NCBI GenBank assembly: GCA_902490335.1
Contig: CABUDL010000013.1
Location: forward strand, 1-20,368
DNA: 20,368 nucleotides
Direction of reading: 5' to 3'
From: an uncultured Clostridium sp.
Lineage (GTDB): Bacteria; Bacillota; Clostridia; Oscillospirales; Ruminococcaceae
Part shown: in pieces, positions 13,813-20,368 of the stretch
Position numbering within the stretch: the first letter of the stretch is position 1
Layout of the letters: each line of letters opens with the position of its first letter
Notes under the pieces: model-generated
Databases searched by the model: none
What the model saw: the letters and a program-made list of their open reading frames with translations, nothing else
Told to the model about the DNA's origin: nothing
Program-made: the position numbers and the translations under genes

Positions 13813-14664
13813 ATGACCAGAGAAGAAATCTACTCTTCTATTTATACCCACGATGAGATTTATCGACCGCCGCAGGAGGAAAACTGTGCCTGCCTGGAGG
13901 TTGCACTTGGGTGCAGCTGGGGCAAATGCCAATTTTGTGACTTTGCCAAGGACCGCTTTCAGCTTCATTCGATGGCAAAAATCGAGTGGAATCTGCGGAT
14001 GCTCGGTCGGCTGGAGCCGGAGAAGACCCGACTGTTCCTGCTGGGAGAGAATGCTTTTTGCCTGAGCTTTGAACAGCTGAGCCAGATTTTCTCCCTTGCC
14101 AAAACCTTTATGCCCAACATCAAAGAGTTTGCCATGTACGCCCGCGTCGACGACGTGCTGCGCAAAACACCGGAGGAGCTGCGGCAGCTGCGCGAAATGG
14201 GACTGAGCGACCTGCACATCGGCGTGGAATCGGGCAGCGACCCCATCCTGCTGTGGATGAACAAGGGCGTCACCTCCTTTGAGATGCTGCAAGCCTTCAA
14301 GATGCTCGACCGGGCAGAGATTGGATACTTTGTCACCATCATCCTCGGTCTGGGCGGCAAGACCTACCGCAACCTGCACGCGATTGAAACTGCAAACCTG
14401 CTCAACCGCATCCATCCCAAATGCGTCTGGGCGCTCAAGCTGAAGATATGGGAAGATACCCCTTTGGAGAAGATGGTCAAAAAAGGTGAGTTTGTCCCCA
14501 TGAGCAACCGCGAAATCCTGTTTGAAGAACGGCTGCTGCTGGAATCGCTGACGTTGGATACCTACTTTATGGACACCACTGTGATGGATGCGCTGACCAT
14601 CCAGGGCTATCTGCCCGAAACAAAGGATTCGATGCTGCGGGTTATCAACCGTCTGCTCAGTTAA
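13813..14664 (+). CDS. Radical SAM protein of unknown substrate
   Basis: This is a 283-residue protein with a radical S-adenosylmethionine core. The cluster-binding motif is GCSWGKCQFC, with Cys-34, 39 and 42, i.e. CX4CX2C rather than the common CX3CX2C. This form is known in the Elp3-like GCSxxxCTFC group. LHIGVESGSDPILLWMNKG matches the later strand and SAM-binding helix of that group. Two further cysteines (25, 27) lie just before the motif. No accessory cluster or B12 domain is visible. The ATG at 13813 follows AAGGAGGAACGGT; upstream frame codons would run into the promoter. A TATACT -10 box lies near 13777. It is diverged from the DegV gene and ends at a strong terminator. The reaction is unknown. 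Confidence 0.88.
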   Translation: MTREEIYSSIYTHDEIYRPPQEENCACLEVALGCSWGKCQFCDFAKDRFQLHSMAKIEWNLRMLGRLEPEKTRLFLLGENAFCLSFEQLSQIFSLAKTFMPNIKEFAMYARVDDVLRKTPEELRQLREMGLSDLHIGVESGSDPILLWMNKGVTSFEMLQAFKMLDRAEIGYFVTIILGLGGKTYRNLHAIETANLLNRIHPKCVWALKLKIWEDTPLEKMVKKGEFVPMSNREILFEERLLLESLTLDTYFMDTTVMDALTIQGYLPETKDSMLRVINRLLS

Positions 14665-14670
14665 AGGTGA

Positions 14671-14710
14671 AAAACACGCTGCCTTTTCCAAAAAAGGCAG
14701 CGTGTTTTTT
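14671..14710 (+). terminator. Terminator after the radical SAM gene
   Basis: AAAACACGCTGCCTTTT (14671-14687) pairs with AAAAGGCAGCGTGTTTT (14692-14708) around a 4-base loop, followed by more T. Confidence 0.93.
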
Positions 14711-14821
14711 GGGTTGTCAGCAGAAAGAAAATTTTTCAAAACGGCTCAAAGGGTGTCGAAATTTTATTTTTCTTGTGATAAAATAACAGAAGAAAATCTT
14801 CACCAGAAAGAGTTGATAAAG

Positions 14822-16297
14822 TTGAAACAATTTTGTGCTGTTTTTCTTGCCTTCCTGCTTCTTTCTCTTTCGGTCTGTGCCGACTCGTTGAATGATCCCT
14901 GTACCTCCAACCAGTCCACCACCACCCGTGAAACCTACAACCTGGTTTCTGCCAACCCGCTCTTTTCGATGCCGGGCTACGCCGACCTTGCGGACACCAG
15001 CGCCTTGGCGGTGCAAAATCCTGCCCAATATGGAGAAATCATCTACTCGGTCAAGCAGGTGGACAAACTTTCAGTCGATCTGTACCGCAGGAACTATGCT
15101 TCTTTCGCAGTCAAATCGCCCGACGGCTCTTTCAGCTACAACCGCCTGCCCGACAAGGAGGACGAGTTGCTGGATTTATGGATTGATGAGCAGACCGACC
15201 TTGTCTATTGCATCGACGACGGCAACTACTACCTGCTGTACTATAGGGAGGAAACCGGAGAATACTGCTTTGCACAGCAAAGTGAAGCGGCACAAAGCGA
15301 AGGCTCCTACAATGAAAATCCCGACGAGGGAACCTCCGAAGAAGAAACCCCTGAAGAAGAATCGCCCCCCTTTGACGACTGCTACCCACAGGGAGAGCTG
15401 ATTCCCTACGGGCTGCGATTGCTGCAATCGTTTGACGGAGCATCCTTCGAGGAGCTGCCGGTCAAGCGAGCAGAAACCACTCTGTACGACCAGGACGGCG
15501 CCTTCCTCTTTGACGAGCGGTTTGAGGCTGCGCCTTCGACCGACTGCCGCTACCTGAAGGTTCAGCTCAAACAGTTTTCCCGCCTGCCCTATCTGTACGC
15601 CGACGGAGTGGAGGGATTTACCGACGTCAATCTGCCCCACCTTTCCATGATTCGTCAGGTGCGCTGCTCGGGTCCCGTGCAGCCGCTCAACCCGGACGAC
15701 GGGGCCGACCTGCCGCCGGGTGAAGAGGAAACCAATGAAGAGGAAGCAAAGGAAAAGGCGGAAAAAAAGACTGTCTCCTCCGCCAAGAAATCCTCTGATT
15801 CCACCAAAAGTTCCTCCGGCGGTGACTCCAGGGTAGAAACCACCACCTCGACCTCCACTTCGACCTCCAGTTCCACCAGCGACTCGAACAATTCTACCAC
15901 CACCTACACCACCAACTATATCTTCATCGGCTCGTCGCCGGAGTCTGCCGCTGCCCTGTGCGATATACTGGGCATTGAACCGGATGACCTGGAAAACCTA
16001 CAGGCTATTTTAGGAAGTACCGATGAGGTACTTCCTAACAGCAGCGATTCCGGGGAGGAAAAAGCTGCTGTCGCCTCGGTGCTGTATCAGCAGCCGGTCA
16101 TCGGTCTGTCGCAGCAGGAGGATTCCTCCGTTCCTTTTGACAGTGAGGAGGACAATGACCTCATCCTTTACCTGTGCATCACCGCCGTTGCAGTGGCAGC
16201 CTTCTGTGTGATTGCACTTTTGGTCAGAAAATCGTTGGCAGCAAAGAAAGAGAAAACCGACACCGACTCGCAGGAGGATGATTTTGACAACCTGTAA
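14822..16297 (+). CDS. Secreted, C-terminally membrane-anchored protein of unknown function
   Basis: This family is not recognised. From a TTG at 14822 the protein has 491 residues; an in-frame TTG at 14813 is an alternative and no ATG exists upstream. Residues 1-20 are a signal peptide (AVFLAFLLLSLSVCA, cleavage likely before DS). About 21-150 is a globular, Tyr/Asp-rich region. Residues 155-183 are Glu/Ser-rich, about 184-285 a second globular region with Cys-187, 242 and 282, then an acidic/Lys stretch (297-320) and a Ser/Thr-rich linker (about 319-365). A short region follows, then a transmembrane helix (447-468) and a charged cytoplasmic tail. The layout suggests a surface protein held in the membrane with its domain outside. 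A TAAAAT -10 box with a weak TCGAAA -35 lies near 14755-14785. The CDS contains a perfect 12-bp hairpin at 16010-16038. Confidence 0.8.
   Translation: MKQFCAVFLAFLLLSLSVCADSLNDPCTSNQSTTTRETYNLVSANPLFSMPGYADLADTSALAVQNPAQYGEIIYSVKQVDKLSVDLYRRNYASFAVKSPDGSFSYNRLPDKEDELLDLWIDEQTDLVYCIDDGNYYLLYYREETGEYCFAQQSEAAQSEGSYNENPDEGTSEEETPEEESPPFDDCYPQGELIPYGLRLLQSFDGASFEELPVKRAETTLYDQDGAFLFDERFEAAPSTDCRYLKVQLKQFSRLPYLYADGVEGFTDVNLPHLSMIRQVRCSGPVQPLNPDDGADLPPGEEETNEEEAKEKAEKKTVSSAKKSSDSTKSSSGGDSRVETTTSTSTSTSSSTSDSNNSTTTYTTNYIFIGSSPESAAALCDILGIEPDDLENLQAILGSTDEVLPNSSDSGEEKAAVASVLYQQPVIGLSQQEDSSVPFDSEEDNDLILYLCITAVAVAAFCVIALLVRKSLAAKKEKTDTDSQEDDFDNL
16010..16038. repeat. Perfect inverted repeat inside the surface protein gene
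   Basis: TTAGGAAGTACC (16010-16021) and GGTACTTCCTAA (16027-16038) are perfect complements around a 5-base loop. The repeat lies within codons for LGSTDEVLPN and is unexpected in coding DNA. Confidence 0.85.
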
Positions 16298-16325
16298 ACA
16301 CCCGCTGTCCCATTGCAGAAAAAGA

Positions 16326-16366
16326 AAAATCCACCTCGTTCCCAAAGAGGGAGCGGGGTGGATTTT
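16326..16366. terminator. Shared terminator between surface protein gene and yebC
   Basis: AAAATCCACCTCGTTCCC (16326-16343) pairs with GGGAGCGGGGTGGATTTT (16349-16366) with two imperfect positions. It lies between convergent genes, with T- or A-rich flanks usable on both strands. Confidence 0.85.
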
Positions 16367-16375
16367 GATTTGTCG

Positions 16376-17119
16376 TTACTCTTCGTCGGATTCCCAGTTG
16401 TGGTAAACTTCCTGCACGTCGTCGTTGTCCTCCAGCAGGTCCAGCAGCTTCTGCATCTTTTCTGCCAGCTCCGGGTCGTCGATTTTGGTATAGGTGGAAG
16501 GTACCTTCTGGATGTCTGCTTCCACAAAGGTGTAACCCTTTGCTTCCAGTGCTTCACGAACCGCGCGGAATTCGTTCGGGTCGTTGGTTGCGGAAACTTC
16601 GATGACACCGTCGCCAAACTCGAAGTCCTCGGCTCCTGCTTCCATGCAGTCCTCCATAATCTGGTCCTCGGTGTATTTTTCGTCCTCGTTGTCGATGACG
16701 ATGACACCCTTTTCGCTGAACATGAAGGAAACGCATCCGGTCTGACCCAAGTTGCCGCCGCACTTGTCAAAGTAATGGCGCAGGTCGCCGGCAGTTCTGT
16801 TCTTGTTGTCGGTCAGCGCTTCTACGATGACAGCAACGCCGCAAGGACCGTAGCCTTCATAGACCATATCCACATAGGTGTTTTTATCGCCGTCACCGGC
16901 TGCCTTTTTGATGATGCGGTCGATGTTGTCGTTTGGCACGTTGTTTGCCTTTGCCTTTGCAATCAGGTCGCGCAGCTTGCCGTTGTTCATCGGGTCAGGT
17001 CCGCCCTCACGAACCGCTACTGCCATTTCACGACCGATCTTGGTAAAGATTTTTCCCTTCTGGGCATCGGTCTTTTCCTTTTTACGCTTGATATTATTCC
17101 ACTTAGAATGTCCGGACAT
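16376..17119 (-). CDS. yebC: YebC/PmpR family protein (TACO1 type)
   Basis: This is a 247-residue YebC-family cytoplasmic protein. The family was annotated as a transcriptional regulator; recent family knowledge also links members to translation of proline-rich stretches. The signature start MSGHSKWNNIKRKKEKTDAQKG, then FTKIGREM, GYGPCGVAVIVEALTDN and DLRHYFDKCGGNLG, are typical, and length is standard. An upstream in-frame ATG (17147-17149) would add ten residues, but AAAGGGAG lies properly before the ATG at 17117-17119, where the conserved sequence begins. A promoter and an inverted repeat lie in the upstream region. The C-terminus ends close to the shared terminator. Confidence 0.96.
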   Translation of the reverse strand: MSGHSKWNNIKRKKEKTDAQKGKIFTKIGREMAVAVREGGPDPMNNGKLRDLIAKAKANNVPNDNIDRIIKKAAGDGDKNTYVDMVYEGYGPCGVAVIVEALTDNKNRTAGDLRHYFDKCGGNLGQTGCVSFMFSEKGVIVIDNEDEKYTEDQIMEDCMEAGAEDFEFGDGVIEVSATNDPNEFRAVREALEAKGYTFVEADIQKVPSTYTKIDDPELAEKMQKLLDLLEDNDDVQEVYHNWESDEE

Positions 17120-17149
17120 CGCCAAAAACTCCCTTTCCAATATTGTCAT

Positions 17150-17165
17150 ACGGTCAAATGACCGT
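17150..17165. promoter_or_regulatory. Inverted repeat in the yebC 5' leader
   Basis: ACGGTCA-AA-TGACCGT is a perfect 7-bp inverted repeat lying about 30 bases upstream of the yebC ATG, and inside the predicted transcript. It may be a regulator site or a small RNA hairpin. Confidence 0.5.
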
Positions 17166-17212
17166 CCTGTTCTTTTTGAGCAGCTCCTTTTCGGACCGCA
17201 TAAACCGAATCC

Positions 17213-17241
17213 ATTTTATCACAATTCTGCGGATGATACAA
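17213..17241 (-). promoter_or_regulatory. Promoter of yebC
   Basis: TTGTAT (17236-17241) and TAAAAT (17213-17218) are separated by 17 bases; transcription should start near 17206. It lies directly after the EpsG-like gene, which has no clear terminator, so some read-through is possible. Confidence 0.7.
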
Positions 17242-17257
17242 GCGTTTTTTCGACCAA

Positions 17258-18421
17258 TCATTCCCGGCTCCACACCGATACATATGGATAAACCTTATGA
17301 AAACCGTTGGTGCCCTGCACAGAAGCAAACCAAAGATAGGCAAAACCCGCCGTTACTGCCAGCGCTGCCAGCAGGACCATCCTTTCCCGCCGCCGGCGTT
17401 CCAGACGCTTACTTTCCTTTTTTCTGCCTTCTCCCTGTACTGCCGGGACGCTGACCACCATCTTTGGCAACAGCAGCATGGCGTATGGAAACAGGTAGAT
17501 GGAAAAACGCTCCAGAATCATGTGGTGGGTGCTAAAGACGTATAGCAGCATCACATAAAAGGAGCTGTTGATTAAAATACGATTTTCTTGTCTTTCTGCC
17601 AGCAGCCAATGTCGGGTCAGCCACGCCGCCGCAAAGTACAGAATGGGAAATATCGCATATCGGTAACCCAAACCCGCCCAGTAGCGCGAACCGATATAGC
17701 CCGCATAATTTGGGAAGAGGTATTGGGTCACAAGCTGCGCTGCCTGGTTGCTGAACAGGTAGATTGGTACTGCCGCCAGCGCCAGACCACCCAGCAGCCT
17801 GCCGTCACACTTCCAGTTTAGAATCCAGTAAAACGGCAGGAAGAACAGCGCCGAGGTGTGAAAAGTCGCTGCCAGCAGAACGACCAGCACAAAGGGCAAC
17901 AGTTTTCTCTTTTTTAAAAACGGATAGGCAAGCAGACAGATGGTAGCCGCAATCGACTGCCGAAACAGGTTCATGCTGTGCGCAAAAAATTGCAGGGTCA
18001 GATAGAAAAACAAACTCAGCCACGGCAAGGGCGAATAGCGTTTGACAAACCACAGCACCACCCCGGTCATCAGCAGGTTGAGGACCAACAGCAAAGAACG
18101 ATAATCCAGCCCTGCCCGATACAACAGATGGGTCAGCAGAGAGTATCCGATAAACTTTCTGCCGACCGGGTCCTGCACCAGCTGCGCTGCCGACATCGGA
18201 CCCAGCTGCTCATACAGCCGTTCATAGTTAAAATAGTCATAGCCGATGCCGTACCGCATGGTTGCCACCAGCACAAACAGCCCGCCTGCCAAAAGCAAAA
18301 ACGTCCACTGCATCTGAGCAGTCCTCTTTTCATCGGCAATCCCGTCGGAGAAGCCCAACTCCCTTGCCCACAGCACCGAACCGAGGCATAAAAACAGGCA
18401 GAGCGCCAGATAAACTGCCAT
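17258..18421 (-). CDS. EpsG-like / O-antigen polymerase-like membrane protein
   Basis: This is a 387-residue polytopic membrane protein with about ten hydrophobic segments, resembling the EpsG family of exopolysaccharide assembly proteins (Wzy-like polymerases). Family marks are RYGIGYDYFNYERLY (56-70), NLFRQSIAATI (151-161) and ATFHTSALFFLPFYW (185-199). A Lys/Arg-rich loop (KKESKRLERRRRER) precedes the last membrane segment. The frame opens at 18484, but the promoter overlaps that region, so the start is the ATG at 18419-18421 (GGTGG 5 bases upstream), with 18433 as alternative. No glycosyltransferase, flippase or chain-length gene adjoins it, so it is an orphan here. Its partner pathway is unknown. 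Confidence 0.8.
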   Translation of the reverse strand: MAVYLALCLFLCLGSVLWARELGFSDGIADEKRTAQMQWTFLLLAGGLFVLVATMRYGIGYDYFNYERLYEQLGPMSAAQLVQDPVGRKFIGYSLLTHLLYRAGLDYRSLLLVLNLLMTGVVLWFVKRYSPLPWLSLFFYLTLQFFAHSMNLFRQSIAATICLLAYPFLKKRKLLPFVLVVLLAATFHTSALFFLPFYWILNWKCDGRLLGGLALAAVPIYLFSNQAAQLVTQYLFPNYAGYIGSRYWAGLGYRYAIFPILYFAAAWLTRHWLLAERQENRILINSSFYVMLLYVFSTHHMILERFSIYLFPYAMLLLPKMVVSVPAVQGEGRKKESKRLERRRRERMVLLAALAVTAGFAYLWFASVQGTNGFHKVYPYVSVWSRE

Positions 18422-18455
18422 CCTTTCCACCATCCTTCCAAACGATTTTCTTTTT

Positions 18456-18484
18456 ATTATAACGAAGTTGTTCCTCTTTATCAA
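18456..18484 (-). promoter_or_regulatory. Promoter of the EpsG-like gene
   Basis: TTGATA (18479-18484) and TATAAT (18456-18461) are separated by 17 bases, which excludes a start upstream of about 18449. Confidence 0.85.
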
Positions 18485-18615
18485 ACATCAAAAACGCAAA
18501 AAGATACATTCTCTGTCCGCAAAAAACTCTGCACTCTGCCCTAAATTTTTCATTTTGTAAGCCGCTCTCTGATAAAATTGGCTAAATTTTTATAAAAAAT
18601 CAAGCAATAGCACCA

Positions 18616-18651
18616 AACAATATTGTTCTCATCGCAATAAAATGCTAAAAT
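18616..18651 (+). promoter_or_regulatory. Promoter and palindromic operator of the MATE gene
   Basis: TTGTTC (18623-18628) and TAAAAT (18646-18651) are separated by 17 bases. The perfect palindrome AACAATATTGTT (18616-18627) overlaps the -35 box, as expected for a MarR- or TetR-type repressor site. About 65 bases of leader would precede the ATG. Confidence 0.6.
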
Positions 18652-18721
18652 TATGAAATATTTATAAATCATTTTATCGATTGCAGTCAAAATCTATCTT
18701 AAAAGAAAGGACGAAGCTTTC

Positions 18722-20068
18722 ATGTTCTCCAAAAAAGACCTTCAGCGGCTGATCGTCCCGCTGATCATCGAGCAATTCTTGTCCATCACCATCGGCATGG
18801 CAGATACCGTTATGGTTTCGGTCTGCGGAGAAGCCACCGTATCCGGCGTTTCTCTGGTGGATGCCATCAACATCCTGCTCATCAACATCTTCTCCGCCCT
18901 TGCTACCGGCGGCGCCATCGTTTCCTCCCAATACATCGGGCGCGAAGAGCCGCATCAGGCGTGTGAAGCAGCCAAGCAGCTCATCCTGTCGGTGTTTGTC
19001 CTCTCGACTGCCATCGGTGCGCTGTTTGTCTTTGGCGGTCCACAGATTTTGGGCTTCATCTACCATGATGTCGAGGCGGCTGTTATGCAGAACGCCGAAA
19101 TCTACTTTTTCCTGACCGCACTGTCCTACCCGTTCATCGCCTTGTATAACGCCGGAGCGGCACTGTTCCGTGCGATGGGCAACTCCCGTATCTCGATGGT
19201 CATTTCCATCGTGATGAACTGTATCAACGTTGGCGGCAACGCTCTGTTTATCTTCGGTTTTGATATGGGCGCAGGTGGTGCTGCTCTTGCCACCCTGATT
19301 TCCCGCATTGTCGGAGCCATCTTCATCCTTATCCTGCTGCACCGCTCAAACAACGTCATCCACATTGATTCCTACCTGCACCTGAACTTCCACCCGGGCA
19401 TGATCAAAAATATCCTTGCCATCGGCATTCCAAACGGCTTGGAAAACGGTATGTTCCAGCTGGGCAAAATCATCGTACAGGGAATGATTGCCTCCTATGG
19501 CACCGCTGCCATCGCTGCCAACGCTGTCTGCAACTCGATTGCCGGATTTCCTATTATCCCCGGCACTGCCATCGGACTTGCGATGATCACCGTGGTCGGT
19601 CAATGTGTCGGCGCCCGCCAGTACGACCAGGCAAAATCCTATATCTATCGCCTGACCGGACTTGCCTATGTCTTTATGCTGGTGCTCAACATCCTCATTG
19701 CCGTCTTCTGCCGACCGATTATCGGCTGCTTCAGCCTGTCACCGGAGGCTGCCCATACCGCCGAGCAGATGATGCTGTGGCACAGCCTGTTCTGTGCTAT
19801 CTTCTGGCCGGCTGCCTTCACCATGCCAAACGGTCTGCGCGCTGCCAACGATGTCCGCTTCACCATGATTGTTTCGGTGGTGTCCATGTGGCTGTGCCGC
19901 ATCTGTCTAAGCTATGTGTTCGGCACCATGATGGGTCTGGGCGCACTGGGCACCTGGTTTGCCATGTTTGCCGACTGGATTTTCCGCATCTTCTTTTTCG
20001 CTTACCGTCTGCACTCGAACAAATGGCAGCATCGGGAGCTGGAAAACAAACTTGCCGCTGCCGATTAA
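18722..20068 (+). CDS. MATE family multidrug/Na+ antiporter
   Basis: This is a 448-residue inner-membrane exporter of the MATE family, which pumps organic cations or drugs out in exchange for Na+ or H+. About twelve hydrophobic segments appear in two related halves. N-terminal PLIIEQFLSITIGMADTVMVS and GGAIVSSQYIGRE, and in the second half GIPNGLENGMFQLGKI and AANAVCNSIAGFPIIPGTAIG, are typical. Length is standard for the family. The ATG at 18722 follows AGAAAGGACG at a slightly long distance. A good promoter with a palindrome over its -35 box suggests repression by an unlinked regulator. A strong terminator follows. Substrates cannot be read from the sequence. Confidence 0.95.
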   Translation: MFSKKDLQRLIVPLIIEQFLSITIGMADTVMVSVCGEATVSGVSLVDAINILLINIFSALATGGAIVSSQYIGREEPHQACEAAKQLILSVFVLSTAIGALFVFGGPQILGFIYHDVEAAVMQNAEIYFFLTALSYPFIALYNAGAALFRAMGNSRISMVISIVMNCINVGGNALFIFGFDMGAGGAALATLISRIVGAIFILILLHRSNNVIHIDSYLHLNFHPGMIKNILAIGIPNGLENGMFQLGKIIVQGMIASYGTAAIAANAVCNSIAGFPIIPGTAIGLAMITVVGQCVGARQYDQAKSYIYRLTGLAYVFMLVLNILIAVFCRPIIGCFSLSPEAAHTAEQMMLWHSLFCAIFWPAAFTMPNGLRAANDVRFTMIVSVVSMWLCRICLSYVFGTMMGLGALGTWFAMFADWIFRIFFFAYRLHSNKWQHRELENKLAAAD

Positions 20069-20097
20069 CAAACGTTCCCGATTTCGTTCTACCTGCA

Positions 20098-20132
20098 AAC
20101 CGACCGATGCTTGTGCATCGGTCGGTTTTTTT
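20098..20132 (+). terminator. Terminator of the MATE gene
   Basis: AACCGACCGATGC (20098-20110) pairs perfectly with GCATCGGTCGGTT (20115-20127) around TTGT and is followed by a T-run to 20132. Confidence 0.95.
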
Positions 20133-20170
20133 AATTTCCGGGAATCTCATCTGTCTGTCAGGACTGTTAT

Positions 20171-20368
20171 CCTTGTAAATGGGAGGATGGAATGACCCCT
20201 CCGTCCTTCGGACACCTCCCCTTGTGATGGGGAAAATTTGATGACCCCTCCGTCCTTCGAACACCTCCCCTTGTGAAGGGAGATGACCCCTCCGTCCTTC
20301 GGACACCTCCCCTTGTGAAGGGGAAAATTTGATGACCCCTCCGTCCTTCGGACACCTCCCCTTGTGAA
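20171..20368. repeat. Tandem intergenic repeat array, continuing past the right edge
   Basis: Four units of ATGACCCCTCCGTCCTTCGG type begin at 20192, 20241, 20283 and 20332, so the unit lengths are 49, 42 and 49 bases. Each holds CACCTCCCCTTGTGA; the longer ones also have GGGGAAAATTTG, absent from the 42-base unit. A degenerate remnant (CCTTGTAAATGGGAGG) lies before the first unit. Near-identical units without a gap look like the short intergenic repeats of gut Clostridia rather than CRISPR, since spacers are not unique. Open frames on the minus strand here are accidental. The array is cut by the window edge. Confidence 0.9.

Noticed and set aside
13732..14739. Minus-strand ORF of 335 codons antisense to the radical SAM gene
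   Set aside because: Shadow frame crossing the terminator at 14671; the plus strand has the radical SAM motifs.
14753..14822. Upstream GTG starts for the surface protein
   Set aside because: They overlap the predicted promoter and would place a non-secretory sequence before the signal peptide.
20167..20355. Minus-strand ORFs in the right-edge repeats
   Set aside because: They are short repeats of Arg/Gly/Pro-type residues made by the tandem array, without start context.
20171..20368. CRISPR array
   Set aside because: The units abut each other and all parts repeat; there are no unique spacers and no cas genes.

Overview
The window looks like a piece of a moderately GC-rich gut Clostridia chromosome (Oscillospiraceae/Ruminococcaceae-like). 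This is inferred from the purple-free Gram-positive gene set (HPr with both His-15 and Ser-46, DegV pair, EpsG, YebC), strong AGGAGG-type ribosome sites, sigma-A promoters of TTGNNN-17-TANAAT form, and short intergenic repeats of the CCTCCGTCCTTCGGACACCTCCCC kind. No rRNA, tRNA, CRISPR array, phage or transposase gene was seen. The species cannot be named from the sequence alone.

Layout. Bases 1-1488 (+) are the C-terminal membrane part of FeoB, cut by the left edge. A gene-free stretch (1489-1931) follows, holding a terminator, two tandem copies of a ~127-bp element with inverted ends, and a second terminator. A ZIP metal transporter (1932-2723, -) has a DtxR/MntR-like operator in its promoter. 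From 8608 to 2940 (-) lies one fructose operon: DeoR-type repressor, 1-phosphofructokinase, fructose EIIABC, HPr and Enzyme I. It carries the whole phosphorelay for fructose, and its promoter has four contiguous 10-bp direct repeats. Next are a Gfo/Idh/MocA oxidoreductase with a cysteine-rich insert (8949-10238, -), a CBS-less MgtE-type transporter (10512-11309, -) behind a ~270-nt leader, and two tandem DegV paralogues (11711-12586 and 12758-13633, -), then a radical SAM protein (13813-14664, +), a secreted or membrane-anchored protein of unknown function (14822-16297, +), YebC (16376-17119, -), an EpsG-like polymerase (17258-18421, -) and a MATE transporter (18722-20068, +). The right edge runs into a repeat array (about 20171-20368).

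Functional themes. Three metal transporters sit in the window (FeoB, ZIP, MgtE-like). Carbohydrate uptake is served by the fructose PTS operon. The other genes look like independent units, most with their own promoter and terminator.

The most unusual element is the mgtE leader (11310-11640). It has a good promoter and a small ORF with a strong ribosome site whose codons include Glu-Asp-Pro-Pro-Pro. It also has an intrinsic terminator, and a 19-bp long-range inverted repeat whose downstream arm overlaps the terminator stem. This resembles, by analogy only, the acidic/proline leader-peptide logic of enterobacterial mgtL, and is a candidate new Mg2+-responsive attenuator.
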